From contig CM061102.1 in NCBI GenBank assembly GCA_030770545.1, positions 2,841,501-2,905,500 on the forward strand: a stretch of 64,000 nucleotides of DNA. Reading direction: 5' to 3'. The notes below the pieces were generated by a model that worked only from the letters and a program-made list of their open reading frames with translations, was not told the DNA's origin and did not search any database. Shown here in pieces: positions 12,431 to 24,201 of the stretch. Position 1 is the stretch's first letter. Each line of letters opens with the position of its first letter. Both the position numbers and the translations under genes were made by a program. The stretch is from Macropodus opercularis (lineage: Eukaryota > Chordata > Actinopteri > Anabantiformes > Osphronemidae).

Positions 12431-12905
12431 GTGCGTAATGTAGAGACTGAACCTTGCCATGGTTTCATTGAGAAATCCACGTGCACACGGTCTTAGTCAG
12501 ACACTTGATGGAGTTTAGGTAGAGATGTGCAGTGTGCACACCTGCACCCGCTGGTACCGGTGGACTAGATGCCACACAAGCCTCTGTAGGTTGCTGAGAG
12601 GAGTCCACCTCGGGGTTTAAGGTTCTGTAGGACCCACTTGGGCAACAATGATGGACAGGTTGCTGCATCCGAACCCATAAGTTCAGACTTGACAAATCTG
12701 GCAACTGGGCAGCAACTGGTCCATGAGACCTTAAACTCTCTGAAGGTCAGTGCTGCCCTGGTGCTGATCTCCAAACCTGCTGGTGCAGCTGGGGCAGATG
12801 ATGCGATGACTTCTGAGGGGTTGTAGAAGCTAATCTGCCTAAAAAGTCCGACTAGATTCACTGTGGGTGCTGCCAACTTCTGTTCTAGACACCAAAAATA
12901 GTGGA
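12431..12905 (-). other. Unidentified coding-like stretch, possibly a decayed element
   Basis: The minus strand has an open frame at 12565-12876 (103 residues) that overlaps a second open frame at 12465-12704. Base composition here is more even than in the flanks. I recognise no domain. The amino-acid composition (Ala/Pro/Ser, SSAPAAPAGLEIS) could be chance or a decayed retroelement or retrocopy piece. There are no splice signals or start context worth trusting. Confidence 0.2.
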
Positions 12906-14690
12906 TGTCGATCTAATTTGTTCCGTTTCTCTCAAGAACTGATGATAAAATCAGACAACAGAGAAGTTCAGTTGCTATGGCTACCAGCAATTTCATATAC
13001 TTACTATTTCATTTAGGACAAAGCTTTAAACTGTTACCTGAAGCTATGCTTGTCACGTGAGATCATTTCAACAGACAACTGCCAGAAAAGGAAACGTATT
13101 TGTTGATAAATAATCACCAAAATGTAAATAACATTTTTGAAAAAAAAAAACATTTTTTTGGTCCTAAACTTGATCATGGAGAAAACGTATACCTATAAAT
13201 AGACACTGACTATGCAACAGCATCTGTTCATGTGTATGTTGAAGATGCACAGTGTTGTGATGGAGTGTGGTCCATCATGTTCATGTATAATGTCTGTATT
13301 CCTTTGCCATATAGATGCGCGTGTGCGTGCGCGTGCTCATTGCTAGTCATCAGACCCTGGTTGTCTCTGCCTCCACCTTGTATGAGTCAGAGCTGCAGTA
13401 CAGTGTGGGAGGGGCTGGGATTGGATATCCTGCTGGTGGCTCCTCCACACACAGACACACAAGGACATCGCTGGACTACATTCACAACGTTTCAAAGTAA
13501 AGACGGGCAAGAAATCCAGTGTGAGGCTGCAGAACTCAAGGTGTTAAAACACTCTCCTCATGCGCAGAGAGGAGACGCAGAGCAGCGACTTGCTGTGTCC
13601 ACCCATATGCTGCTGCGTGTGTTTACCTTTACACATATGGGCAGACTTACATACACAAAGCACAGACGCACACACAAACGCAGCGTGCTGTCACATCCGG
13701 CCCTGCGCTCCACACTGTAGCCTATAATTAGCTGCCTGCAAAGCCGACTGCCTAGCAATGAGATGAGCTAACCAGAGAGAGGAGAAGAGGAAGAGAAGGA
13801 GATGAGCTAACCACACGGAGGTACATGCTGAGAGAGGGAGGCACTTAGAAATTACCATATGGAGGTGAATCTTCATGTCAGGAAATCACATAGGAAAGAG
13901 GAGAGATGGAGCATGTTCACAGGAATTTCTCAAAGGATGGAGCAGTAGTGTGGGTGCACACACTGAGCTCAGTTAAACCACCAAACGGTGACATTCACCA
14001 ATTAAGAGACTGAAGGTGTGCGTGTGTCTTCTCATCCATATGCTCAGAGGCTGGACGGGGCTCAGGTGTCATTTAGAGCTAGAATGAGCCCAAAGACGGT
14101 GGAAGTAGGACAGTTCCGTCCGTTTAACAAAAGTAGGTTTGAGCCTGGACTGTGAATGAATGAATGAGTCAGGATCGACGTAACCTGGTTTCGTCAGCTG
14201 GGAGGTGGAGGAAGAGTGAGGAGGGAGGGGTCTGTGTATGACTCATAATGTCTCGCTCATTGTCACTCCACTGCAGCAGCGGCATTGGAGGACTTCTGGC
14301 CTGCTGTGCCCCCCCACACACACCTTCATCTCCATCTCCTCTTCTGCGTCTAATCTTGCTCTGCTCCTTCTTTGGTGCATTGTTACCACGTCTCCCTTTC
14401 TGCTGTGATGCAGGTGACGAGGGGATTATTTAAACCTTCAAGCCCTTTGACCTCTGTGGGGTCAACCAGTGTGACCAGAGTTTCCAACACGAGTTGGGAC
14501 AGAATACTGTGATCTGACCACAGGCAGGAGTCCGGATTCAAACTCTGCTGCTTTCTTGTGTCACAGTTATTAAATGTGCCACTTCGTTAAAGCATTAAAG
14601 TCGCCACGAGTAAGCTATTTATGAATATAAGGACACGATTGATTGGACTCTTGCAGACAACGTGCCAACTGTTTGTCAGCAGGAAGCTAC
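12906..14690. other. Intergenic, no gene recognised
   Basis: This stretch contains an A11/T7 patch at 13141-13159 and a 13-base direct repeat, GATGAGCTAACCA, near 13762 and again near 13800, with purine-rich sequence between. No supported gene. Confidence 0.6.
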
Positions 14691-14760
14691 ATGGCAACAG
14701 ATGCAACACTTTCAAAACCCTTCTTTCAGTTTCAGTCCTTTCTTTCTCTTTATGTTTATG

Positions 14761-14890
14761 GAGAAACGAAAGTCAAGGTCCTAGAGTGACTCTTTTCTCT
14801 AACCTATTGAGAATCTGTGGGAGGAACTTAAGGAAAATGCCCAAGCTCTGTGGAGAGACATATGCCAACCCAGTTAGACAGCTGCCAGAC
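14761..14890 (+). mobile_element. Tc1/mariner-like transposase relic
   Basis: From 14803 the frame reads PIENLWEELKENAQALWRD and then reaches a TAG at 14875. The PIENLW-E-LK block is the hallmark around the last acidic catalytic residue of Tc1-family transposases. The bases just upstream resemble the preceding SPDLN segment but with frame damage. Only this C-terminal fragment could be recognised. Terminal inverted repeats were not found, so it is a dead, 5'-truncated remnant on the plus strand. Confidence 0.6.
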
Positions 14891-15296
14891 TTACTTTAGT
14901 TTAGTTCAGTCAAATATTTTTAATACACTTAGTGGACAAGTTGCCTTTTAAATAAACACTTAGCTCTGTTCTGCTTCATGGAAGGATTTGGGCTTTTGTT
15001 TAATGAGGGTGAATATCCACAGACACCTTCACACAGAAGGTGCAACCAAGGATGGATCAATTCACATGGTTTCATTTTGATCTCACATGAATTTCAACCT
15101 AAACAATCAAAACGACTACACTTAACTTTAAAATACTTTGTGGAAACTCCTTACTTTGCTCATTCATTACGCGCCTTCCACGGCCTGACTAATGGATGCA
15201 CTGGGCCCTGTGCTTTCATGCTGGGCTGGAGGAGGCATGGAAATAAGACACAGGTTGTGTGAGTCAGTCTGTGGCCATTAGCTACATCAACTGCTT

Positions 15297-15742
15297 ATCC
15301 ATCCATCCATCCACCCATCCATCCATCCATCTATTCATCATCCATCCATCCATCCATCCATCCATCTATTCATCATCCATCCATCCATCCATCCATCCAT
15401 CCATCCATCCATCCATCCATCCATCCATCCATCCATCCATCCATCCATCCATCCATCCATCCATCCATCTATTCATCATCCATCCATCCATCCATCTATT
15501 CATCATCCATCCATCCATCCATCCATCTATTCATCATCCATCCATCCATCCATCCATCTATTCATCATCCATCCATCCATCCATCCATCTATTCATCATC
15601 CATCCATCCATCCATCCATCTATTCATCATCCATCCATCCATCCATCCATCTATTCATCATCCATCCATCCATCCATCCATCTATTCATCATCCATCCAT
15701 CCATCCATCCATCCATCCATCCATCCATCCATCCATCCATCC
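15297..15742. repeat. (ATCC)n microsatellite with 31-bp higher-order period
   Basis: The 446-base array is built almost only of ATCC tetramers. Interruptions of TATTCAT begin at 15332, 15367, 15470, 15497, 15528, 15559, 15590, 15621, 15652 and 15683. The last seven starts are spaced exactly 31 bases apart, so a minisatellite has formed inside the microsatellite. The long plus-strand frame across it (HPSIHPSI...) is a by-product of the repeat and not a gene. Confidence 0.98.
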
Positions 15743-18700
15743 TGCTGGATCGTGCTGCTGTTTGTAAGGTGATATTGTTTAAAATGTAAATTAAATGATG
15801 ATGGTTGATTAACAAAAAGAGTCTTTGTTATGATTCTCCCCTAACTTTTGCTTCACATTTCCCTGGCAGACACAAACCATGAACCCGTCCCTGAGGTCAG
15901 TGCTGTGCACTGCGAAACATATGATTCTAATTTCACTAATTTCAGGATATTTTATAGTTTAGTCACTTGTTTCACATGAATTGGGGGATGTGCCCGATGA
16001 ATCTGCTTCCAATTCTAATCGTCTTTAGATTATGCATCTTTTTTCAGGGAAATTACATAAAACTCACCAAAAATGTCTTGAGGCTTTCAGGAGAAAAATT
16101 GAATTTCATGTTATGATATGGCTTTGAAGAAACATAACTGGGTTGAATAAGCTCAGCTGTGTCCCTGGGCAGTAATTTAAAACAATGAAACACGGCTGGC
16201 GAAACTGGACGCATAATGCAATGACATGGCATGCTTGTCCTTTGGAAGTCAAGTTCTTTATTATAATTGATTGCAAACTACATCTTACATATGGCCTCCT
16301 GGGCGTTGTGCACACGCGTCTTGTGATTTGTGTTATGTGTCATTTGTGCAACAATTTAGTGGCTAACTGCCATAAAGCAGGCTGCACTTTGAATAATGAT
16401 AAAAAGAACCATTGAGCTGTATTTTTCCTAACGTCCCCTAAATAGCATCTTTTATGAGCAGACAGGTCAGCTGATGACAGATGATGTGACGTGCCACAGG
16501 AACAGCGAGTCATTGTGAAGCGCTGGCCAGAGGAAGGGAGGAAGAGAAGAAGTAATGAAGGTGTAATTTGCTAACCATCTGTGAGGTGCCTGGCTGCCCC
16601 GGGGGTTTCCTCCTCTCCGGAACTCCCCCCTCCACCGGGGCACAGGTGCTGGGGAGCGGAGGAGGAGGAGGTGAGGATGACTGGTAAAGAGCGAAGGTAG
16701 GAGTAAAGTAGTAAATTCACGAGTGAATAAGAAAAACAGGCGGAGCGGGAAGACAGATGAAGAGGGCGAGAGGGAGAGATGGGCTGAGGGGAAATGACAT
16801 CAAGTTGTTAAACACATGTATGTTGTTTGTATTAGCTCGTCTTCTGGAAGAAGCTGATTTCCCCTGATGATACAGAGGGCGTTTTTAATGCGAGGGTACC
16901 GTCGATGTTAGTTTTTTTGGAGGCAGCTGTGGCCTCTAGAAACACGGATGACCTACAGTCTGTCCCGCATCACAGCAGCTGCTGACAGACACTCATGCCA
17001 CACCAGCCATACGATGACTAGCTTAGCACAAAGTCTGCGAGCAAGTTATGGGTCCCTTAAAATTGCAATGATCACATTTCTTGGAAATCGTACCGACTTT
17101 GCAGGTGTCAGGTTACGCTGTCAAAGAGCCCGTTAACGTGCAGGAGGCTCAGCCACATCTGCAGTGAGGTGGCAGCTGGTTGGGTGAGAACGGCACAAAC
17201 AACTCATTTCACTGGCAAATGTAGCATTATAATAGTAAAACCCTAAACCAGTGGAAGGGCAATTACGCTGTAGGGAGGAGTCCGTAGTAAGCATCAACTC
17301 AAATGATGTCTTTTAATTATTCTAATACATGACCCAAAACAACACATTTAACAGACATCACAATTTGTTCAACTGGTTTTAGTAAATCCAATGTGTCTGT
17401 TTTGGTCCCCACCACTCTATCACGCCTCCAAACGTTCTTTCCTTGTTGATAACCGTGCGTCTTTTTCCGTATCGAGATTATAGCAGGTTTGTAGTGCAGT
17501 TCATAGAAAAAGGGTTTTACATGTGTAACTGTGCAGTCCGGTTAATCAAGGCTGTTTCACCAACATGTCGTGCATATTCACGTGTCAGTGACACAAACTT
17601 TAAAACTACCTGCCAGACTGAAATCCAGTAAACTTGAACAAAGTACCTTTTAAAAGCAAGTTCCACAAAATCCCCTCCTGTCTTGTCTCTCTTCCCATCC
17701 GCTCTGCCCTGTAGCCCACATCTCACCCTGTTAAGTCCTCACTTCCCCTTGAACATGCAGGCTGGTGGAGGTGCTCTTTGCTGCTTTGAAGCGCTCCAGT
17801 CAGCCGTGTTGCCTCTGACTGCCTCTCTCTGAGGGGCATATAATGGCTTTAAGACTCCCTGGCTTCCTCCGTAATGACTGCTTCCTCTGCTCTTGTCCTG
17901 TCCTGACTGGCTCAGTGTGTGGGTGGCTGGCTGACCAGTGCTTAGCTGACATCTGCTGTATTACTGCTACAATGCATGTTCGTCTCCACTATCTTCCTGT
18001 TGCACACAAACGCATCCCAGTTTGCGTGTAATCAGGTGTAAGCAAATGGCCGCTGGCGTTCAAACCCTAGAAGTGAATGTGGAGTCGGACGGCTCACAGG
18101 CCGACGAGCTGATTAACCGATGGGGTGAACGGTTGCGTTACTGACTGGCTCTTTGACTGACTGGCTGATTAAAAGCTGGCTCCTTGAGTAGCTGACTTAT
18201 TGGCTGAGGAATGCAGCAGGTGGTTGAGGATCTGAATGGGTTTTGCAGTTGTGCTGTGTGTGTGTGTGCGTTTTCCCATGGCTGGATCCACTGAGCTTGT
18301 CTGCAGACCCTCCGATTCCTGCTCTAATCTGGCGTGTTTCACATTCCCAATTTCCTGCACTGATGCATGACTCCTCTGTGTTGGCTGCAACATCTTTCGT
18401 TTTCAATACTTTCCTCCTTAGTAATGAAGGACGATTTCCATGCTGCAAGCTAGAAAGGTGATAATTCTGCAACATGTTGATTATTGAGGTCACAGTGAGG
18501 CTTCACTGGTCCAGAGGGGAGTGGTCTGGCGGAGGCCAGTGGATTTAACACAGCAGTTAGACCTGCTGCACACACAACACCCACTTGCAGAGTTTTAAAC
18601 CAGGAGTCACACATGATTATTATTATCAAACAAGTTAGACTCGTTTTCAAACTGTTATCACTGTTATGACCCCCAAGCAACTAAACCACATGCAGGAGAC

Positions 18701-21700
18701 TGGTCTCACGGTTCTGATCTAGATGGTCCAGATCTACTTCCATAGGATGCTTGTACCACTGTAAAAATAATCTGATATGTTTGTGTGAAAATGTGAAAAC
18801 ACAAACATGAAAAGGGACCTTGTTGCAGTAGAAGCTGGAAAACGTCCACAAGACCACAGACACACAGACACACACACACACACACACAATCCACTGATCT
18901 TTAGGTAAACAAAGGGCAGCGGAAGCCAGGGAACACTCTATCAGCAGGTTATCTACAGACACTGTTGACTCTACTGTCTCTTATCTCTTACATGAACTCT
19001 ACACGGTCACATTACAGAGTGTGTGTGTGTTGTGTTTTTGGATACACACAGTGTGTAGTTTAGTCTAAACATCTTAAGGTTCATTAGAATAGACTGGCTT
19101 GGACTTTTCCAGTTGTCTAGAGCTGGCAGGTCTTCTACAGTAAGTGAATTCCTCTGTATCTGGTTCTTAATCTAAGCGAGGCTAAGCTACTTGGGCTTTA
19201 GCTCCTGCTAGTCTTTCTTTATTGTTTCACGAATGTTTCCAAATACTCTTTTAAACTGGCAATAAGAGAAGAAGTATTATAGCAAAAATGATTCTTATTA
19301 GTCGACAAGAGCACATTTAATCAAATCAAAAACTTGCAGGCAGACAAATAACTTGATAGAGGAGGTCTACTGAGCCGTCTGGAAGCCAATATTCCAAACG
19401 GAACCTGAACGCAGCAGAATTGATCAGATGTGCTGTATCAGCTTTTCCCAGGCACAGAGAAGCTTTTCTTGTCGTGTAAATATAAAGATCAATATACAAT
19501 GTGGCTCATAGTTGAGCCTCACCTCAGTTAACCTTCACAGAGAACTGCAGTATTTACCACCATTCGTCGTCTATGGACAAAGAGTTGAGCACTTGACGCC
19601 AACTTGGTCACGTCGTTCAGTCTTTCTCTCCCTTCCCTTCCTCTCTTTCAGTCCCATCCTCCAAACTAAATGAGAACCAGACGTTCAGCCGACCTAATCA
19701 AGATGTCCTCAGCTGAATGAGCCTTATTATGGCATCGGTAAACATTGAGTTCCGATACTGCCCGGGGAAAAGTCCCCGGACAAACCAGGGTTGATTGAGA
19801 GGAACGATACTGACATCGCACAGTGAACACTTGTCATGTGCAACTACCGTTTGTTGATGTCTGCGGAGGAACTAACTCATTTAAAATGTATTCATATGTT
19901 TTCGTATGCAGAGGCAATTAGTGTTAATCAATGATACGTTTGTAGGAGGTTTTGAGGCCTGAGGATTAGTAAACTCTAGTTACCGCAGCTGGTTCTGCCT
20001 CTGCTGCGTTTGCATTTACAGATACTGTGCAAAATAGCTGTTGAATGATGAATCTGTGATTCTGCGAAGCTTGTAATTTATAAACTCCGCTCCAACCCGA
20101 CTGGGCGGCTGTTTTCTGACATATCTGCCGCCACCAGACCCGCCAACAATGCCGGTGATTAATGTTGTGTCCTGGTAACTCATTAAAACCTGTCCTAGAG
20201 AACAGAGACGGCCGTGGTTGGGCTGTCCTTCGTTTTGTTTAAGTTTCCTTTACGCAGCAGGGTGGAAGAGTAGGCTGATCTTCATCTGGACTCAAGATGA
20301 CGCGTTGCACGGACATTTGCACAAAGCTGCGTTAAGATTTTGTTGATGTTAAATTAGCCCCGAGGTGCCGGCACTTGGCGCAGAGCAACTCTAGAGCACT
20401 ATTCGCTTCTAGGTAGCGTCCCCGTCCGTGCACCTGTGACACACGTCTGTGCTTATGCTGTGGCTTGTTTTCACAGGTTTCTACTGTTTCTGCAGTGGAG
20501 AGTTACAGTAGAAGCCATCGCAATAATACAACATAATGTTAGAACACAAATACCGTAACTGAATAATAAGCAGTGTTTCTAAATGGGCCCTACAGGTGTC
20601 TGATGTAATCGCCCCCAAAATCAGATACATCTCTTGTTATCTACATCTATTTTTTCAGATTTGTTGTTGTTATCTTGTTCTAAAGCTTATTAATAGTGGC
20701 TGCAGACATGAATAAGAAACACGAGTAGATACACTAGTCCGTTTTGTGTCATTCTTATGCTTTTTGCAACTTATGAGGGTTGCGCAACGTTCCACAGAAG
20801 TTGGGGTTTGTCAGCTCAGAACATGCGATTTGAGCTGCACAGCTTGCAACAAGGTAAAGTTCAAGGTCCGTATAAAACTATTTTATGGAGTCTAGAGTCT
20901 GGACCAAGATTGTGTCAAAGTACAATAAAACATATCACAGAACTGAAATCCCATTGAGTTTGACGTAGGTCTGGAGTGCGGAGCTCCAAGCTGGACTCTC
21001 TTAGAGCAACAATTAGGTTTTTGTACGAACTATGTTCCCCACTGTGGCCTCTCTGCAGCGTAACCGGTAGTCGGATGGAAAGTGCTTATCGTAGGTAAAC
21101 ACTAAGTGGCCACTCAGCCATCCGGCTACAGAGATAGTCCAGGAGAGATAAACATCTCTGTATCGCCATGCGGTGCTACGTTCAAATCGAATTTCCGCTT
21201 TCTGATTTGGAGGCTTGTTTATGTCCAAAGGCATCTGGAATATTAACATGCCCCAGAGAGAATTTCCTGGCCTGCCTCATGCAGTGACCACATGCGTCTC
21301 TGTGTGCCACATTAATGCGAGTGTGCACACGTGTAGCAGGCCAGCGTCCAAATGTGTGGAAGCGTGTTTGTTGTGTTAGCGACTCTTGTTCTATAAACTG
21401 CATTTAGTAGGTTTTTGTTGTATTCACTGAAATAAAGAAGCCGATGTCATTTATCCTAACTGCAAATCACATGAACGGAGCAACGCCAGTGTGTTCAGTC
21501 TGTCCCTCTGCACGTTCTTGACCTCAAGGCAAATTGTTTCTAATCTTGTTGAAAGTTTGAATATTTGTAGCGATGAATAAATTCACATTGGTCAGTCATG
21601 ATACCAGCATGGTGAAAGTGGGATTGGCTCAAAATGAACGGCAGAGCCCATGTTTGCTATAATGGTGAAACCTTGTGGCTCTTTGACGTGTTTTAATGGT

Positions 21701-22086
21701 TTTTGGACAGTAGTGGACGTCTACGCAGCGGAGGAATCAGCCGCGTCACGCTTCTGCTCTGCGGGCGATTCTAGTCAGTACGATACATTTGTTTAACGTA
21801 TGACAAATACAGAACCTCAGCTGCCTTGGTTTTCAGTATGAAAGACTTTAATGAGTAGCATGTGCTATCAGCTCGTTACCCCCTCAAACTTTATTATTTC
21901 AGTATTTAACACAAAGCCAGACATATTTGCATACCAGCTTGAAATCTTTTTGCAGTTCTTGTTATTGTGAATAATTGTGTTTATGGGGATCAGTATAATT
22001 CAATTCAGCCCCAGTTCACAACAAACATACTGTATAGCTAAATCCCCATATCCCACTGAGCGGACAAACGAGGCTGAGGACCATGG
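15743..22086. other. Intergenic, no gene recognised
   Basis: About 6.3 kb without a supported gene. It contains a GC-rich patch at 16570-16680 with CCGGAA and CCCCGGGG words. A degenerate GACTGGCTG-type tandem lies at 18140-18210 and a short CA tract at 18867-18888. A small hairpin lies at 19762-19779 (CCGGGGA, loop AAAG, TCCCCGG). The section around 21180-21350 (TGTTTATG, GGAATATTAACATG) looks regulatory in texture, but this is untested. Confidence 0.6.
18867..18888. repeat. (CA)n microsatellite
   Basis: An uninterrupted CA run of about 11 units within a longer CACAGACACA tract that begins near 18853. Confidence 0.9.
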
Positions 22087-22127
22087 CTTCCGACCCGTCC
22101 AGGCCATCTGCCTGGACGGGTCGGAAG
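22087..22127. repeat. Perfect inverted repeat, 18-bp arms with 5-base loop
   Basis: The left arm CTTCCGACCCGTCCAGGC (22087-22104) and the right arm GCCTGGACGGGTCGGAAG (22110-22127) are exact reverse complements around the loop CATCT. The arms are GC-rich (12 of 18), so a transcript or single strand would form a very stable hairpin. It is not embedded in a recognisable transposon and no flanking target-site duplication is evident. The stem is too short for a typical miRNA precursor. Confidence 0.97.
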
Positions 22128-23029
22128 GACGGGACAGATGAGAGAGAGAGAGCCGACAGTGCACACGAGGTGCTGCTTGTGTAACCTGCTCACAGCTTAA
22201 CGCTACGTGTATTTGAGCCAGTATCGAACAAACGGTTTGGATTCATTTTTTACTTTTTCGTGAACTTGATCACAAGGTTATTGTGGGCTTTTGATAAAAC
22301 AATAATACAAGTGGGTTCATGCACACGTGGCTGAATGTTTAACTGGGTTCTTGGCTTGTCTGTTGCCACGTAAGGAACATACCTCACAACGAACCACACA
22401 CGAGAGACGTCTGGAGAGAGGGACGCTGTAAAAGATCTAAAAACAGCTCCCTGCATTCTTATTTCGCTCTTGTTTTTCGTTTCTGGGAGGGATGGAGGAA
22501 GGCGGGCTCCAGTACGTAGCGCTGACAGTATTTATAGCCCGGTGTTCTGCCCAAAATTATCAGTGTACCACAAAATAACTTCCTGCAGCCCCGCCGCCAA
22601 ATAGCAGGAAGCCTTCAATTGTGCGTTTTTATTAATTTTATCACGCACGCGCACTGACACAAACACACATGGCTGCACATGTTGAAATACTCTCACAACG
22701 AACGTCACATGAGAACAATAATACACATGTAGTGAGGACTCCCTAAACAGAGCTGCTCCTGGAGCTCTGCAGACTTCTCTGTGTAAACTTCCTGCACTTT
22801 CTGGAGTTGTTTTTTCTTTGTACTCACAAACTCGCCCTCGCTCGGTCGCGTACGCCGCCGCCTGTCTCCCGTGCGCACACAGATGGACACAAGTATGAGC
22901 GCACACAAGCGTACACCAACTCTCAAAGTCTGGCCTCCATTAGAGAGCATTTGAGTGGGGGTCAAAGGTGAGAGTGTGTTAATGGGTGACGTGGGGGGTC
23001 TTTTCTGCTTGGCTGACCATCGCTGCCAT

Positions 23030-23031
<2 letters not shown>
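22128..23031. other. Intergenic with a possible minus-strand core promoter
   Basis: Apart from the minus-strand TATA-like box at 22528-22540, nothing is recognised. A short GA run (22140-22151) follows the hairpin. No coding exon is supported on either strand. Confidence 0.5.
22528..22540 (-). promoter_or_regulatory. TATA-box-like element, minus strand
   Basis: Read on the minus strand the sequence is GGGCTATAAATAC, a near-ideal TATA box with GC-rich flanks, and a G/C-rich stretch (GGAGCCCGCC) lies about 25-35 bases downstream. No gene was recognised downstream, only a 68-residue minus frame at 22250-22456 of unknown worth. It could start a non-coding transcript or be a chance match. Confidence 0.3.

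Positions 23032-23082
<51 letters not shown>
23032..23082. repeat. (CA)n microsatellite, about 25 units
   Basis: An uninterrupted CA run of 51 bases and the longest dinucleotide array in the window. Its length makes polymorphism likely. Confidence 0.98.
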
Positions 23083-23083
<1 letters not shown>

Positions 23084-24174
23084 CTATAATTTATACTGAC
23101 TCCTTGTAGAAATTATGATCTTAACTCTTTCCCCAATCACAGATTTTGGGTGGACTCACTCTCGGTTTTAACTACCTGCGTTCTTACGTCACGCACACGT
23201 TCAGTTGTAAAAAGCTGATTGGCCCTCGTAAACGCACACCTGGCAGCGAAGTCAATGGTCTCCAGCAGAAATCTGCTCAGATAAATCAGCTTTCTCTAGT
23301 CCCATAACCCAATTACGCAAAGGCCTCACATCCACGTAACAAAACGTCTTACTCAACTGATTGCAAGAGGGAGGAGCCTCGAAATGGTAAGAGGTTAAGA
23401 GGTTTTGGAATGTTGTGTCATCGTACTTGTTATCTCCTAAGCGCTTTTCAGATGAATCCCATACATCACATAACAGCCTTCATCAGTCTGTCATTCATTG
23501 GCCATTGTCATGTTAATGTTCCCTGCTTCTTCATTCATGCCTCTGGCAGAAAGAAGCTGGGTCTGCATGTGTGCATCCTAGTCTGAGGCCACTTTAATTC
23601 GCAGACGTCCAAAAACATATCCTGTGTTTTAGGATCGGCTGCCGTCGCGTTCGCCGTTTACCTGAAATAGCCTTGAGCCAGGACAACTGGGAGGCAACTC
23701 GCCCTCTTCCTGATGCGTTCAGGATCCCAGTGCCAGTGTGAAAGGGGCTCAACCAGGTCCAACGTGATCCGTCTGCGGCTCGGCTTTTCAGAAGCCCACA
23801 GTTTAGTTGGAAGCAGCGCATTTCGTAATGGCAACAAACGTGGCTAAGGCCATCATCTACATTCAGTTTGTCTGGATCACGCGTCAGGCAGAAACTGTCT
23901 GTTTCGTTATCTAAGTATCATGTGGAGATGAAATCCCATTCAGCTGGCGCAAGAACTCTTGAATGTGCCTGTTTTCTCACCCAGGTGAATTATCTCTTAT
24001 GTGTGTGGGTGTGCGTGTGTGAGAGCAGTTGGCCGGGTTGCGTAATCACCATGTGCCTGGAGCCGGCAGCTCATTAACCTGCCTTCCTTCCTGCTGTCAC
24101 CTCAAACTAAATAAACACAGCGGCTATCTGCTGTGCATGCACATGTGCACATGCGTTCATAAATACCCACACTT
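23083..24174. other. Intergenic, no gene recognised
   Basis: Mixed-composition sequence between two CA arrays. There is no splice-supported coding frame and no recognised mobile element. Confidence 0.6.
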
Positions 24175-24201
24175 CACACACACACACACACACACACACA
24201 C
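24175..24201. repeat. (CA)n microsatellite
   Basis: A CA run of about 13 units. A second short ACACAC tract follows at 24300-24314. Confidence 0.95.

Noticed and set aside
13232..13720. 162-codon plus-strand frame
   Set aside because: It shows no domain. CACA/GTGC-rich sequence keeps it open, and there is no exon context.
14515..14560. GGATTCAAACTC word resembling a tRNA B box
   Set aside because: There is no matching A box or cloverleaf. No complete tRNA gene was found in the window.
15259..15789. 176-codon plus-strand frame reading HPSIHPSI
   Set aside because: It is a direct translation of the (ATCC)n microsatellite, which is open because the repeat contains no stop. It is also not a CRISPR array, since there are no unique spacers.
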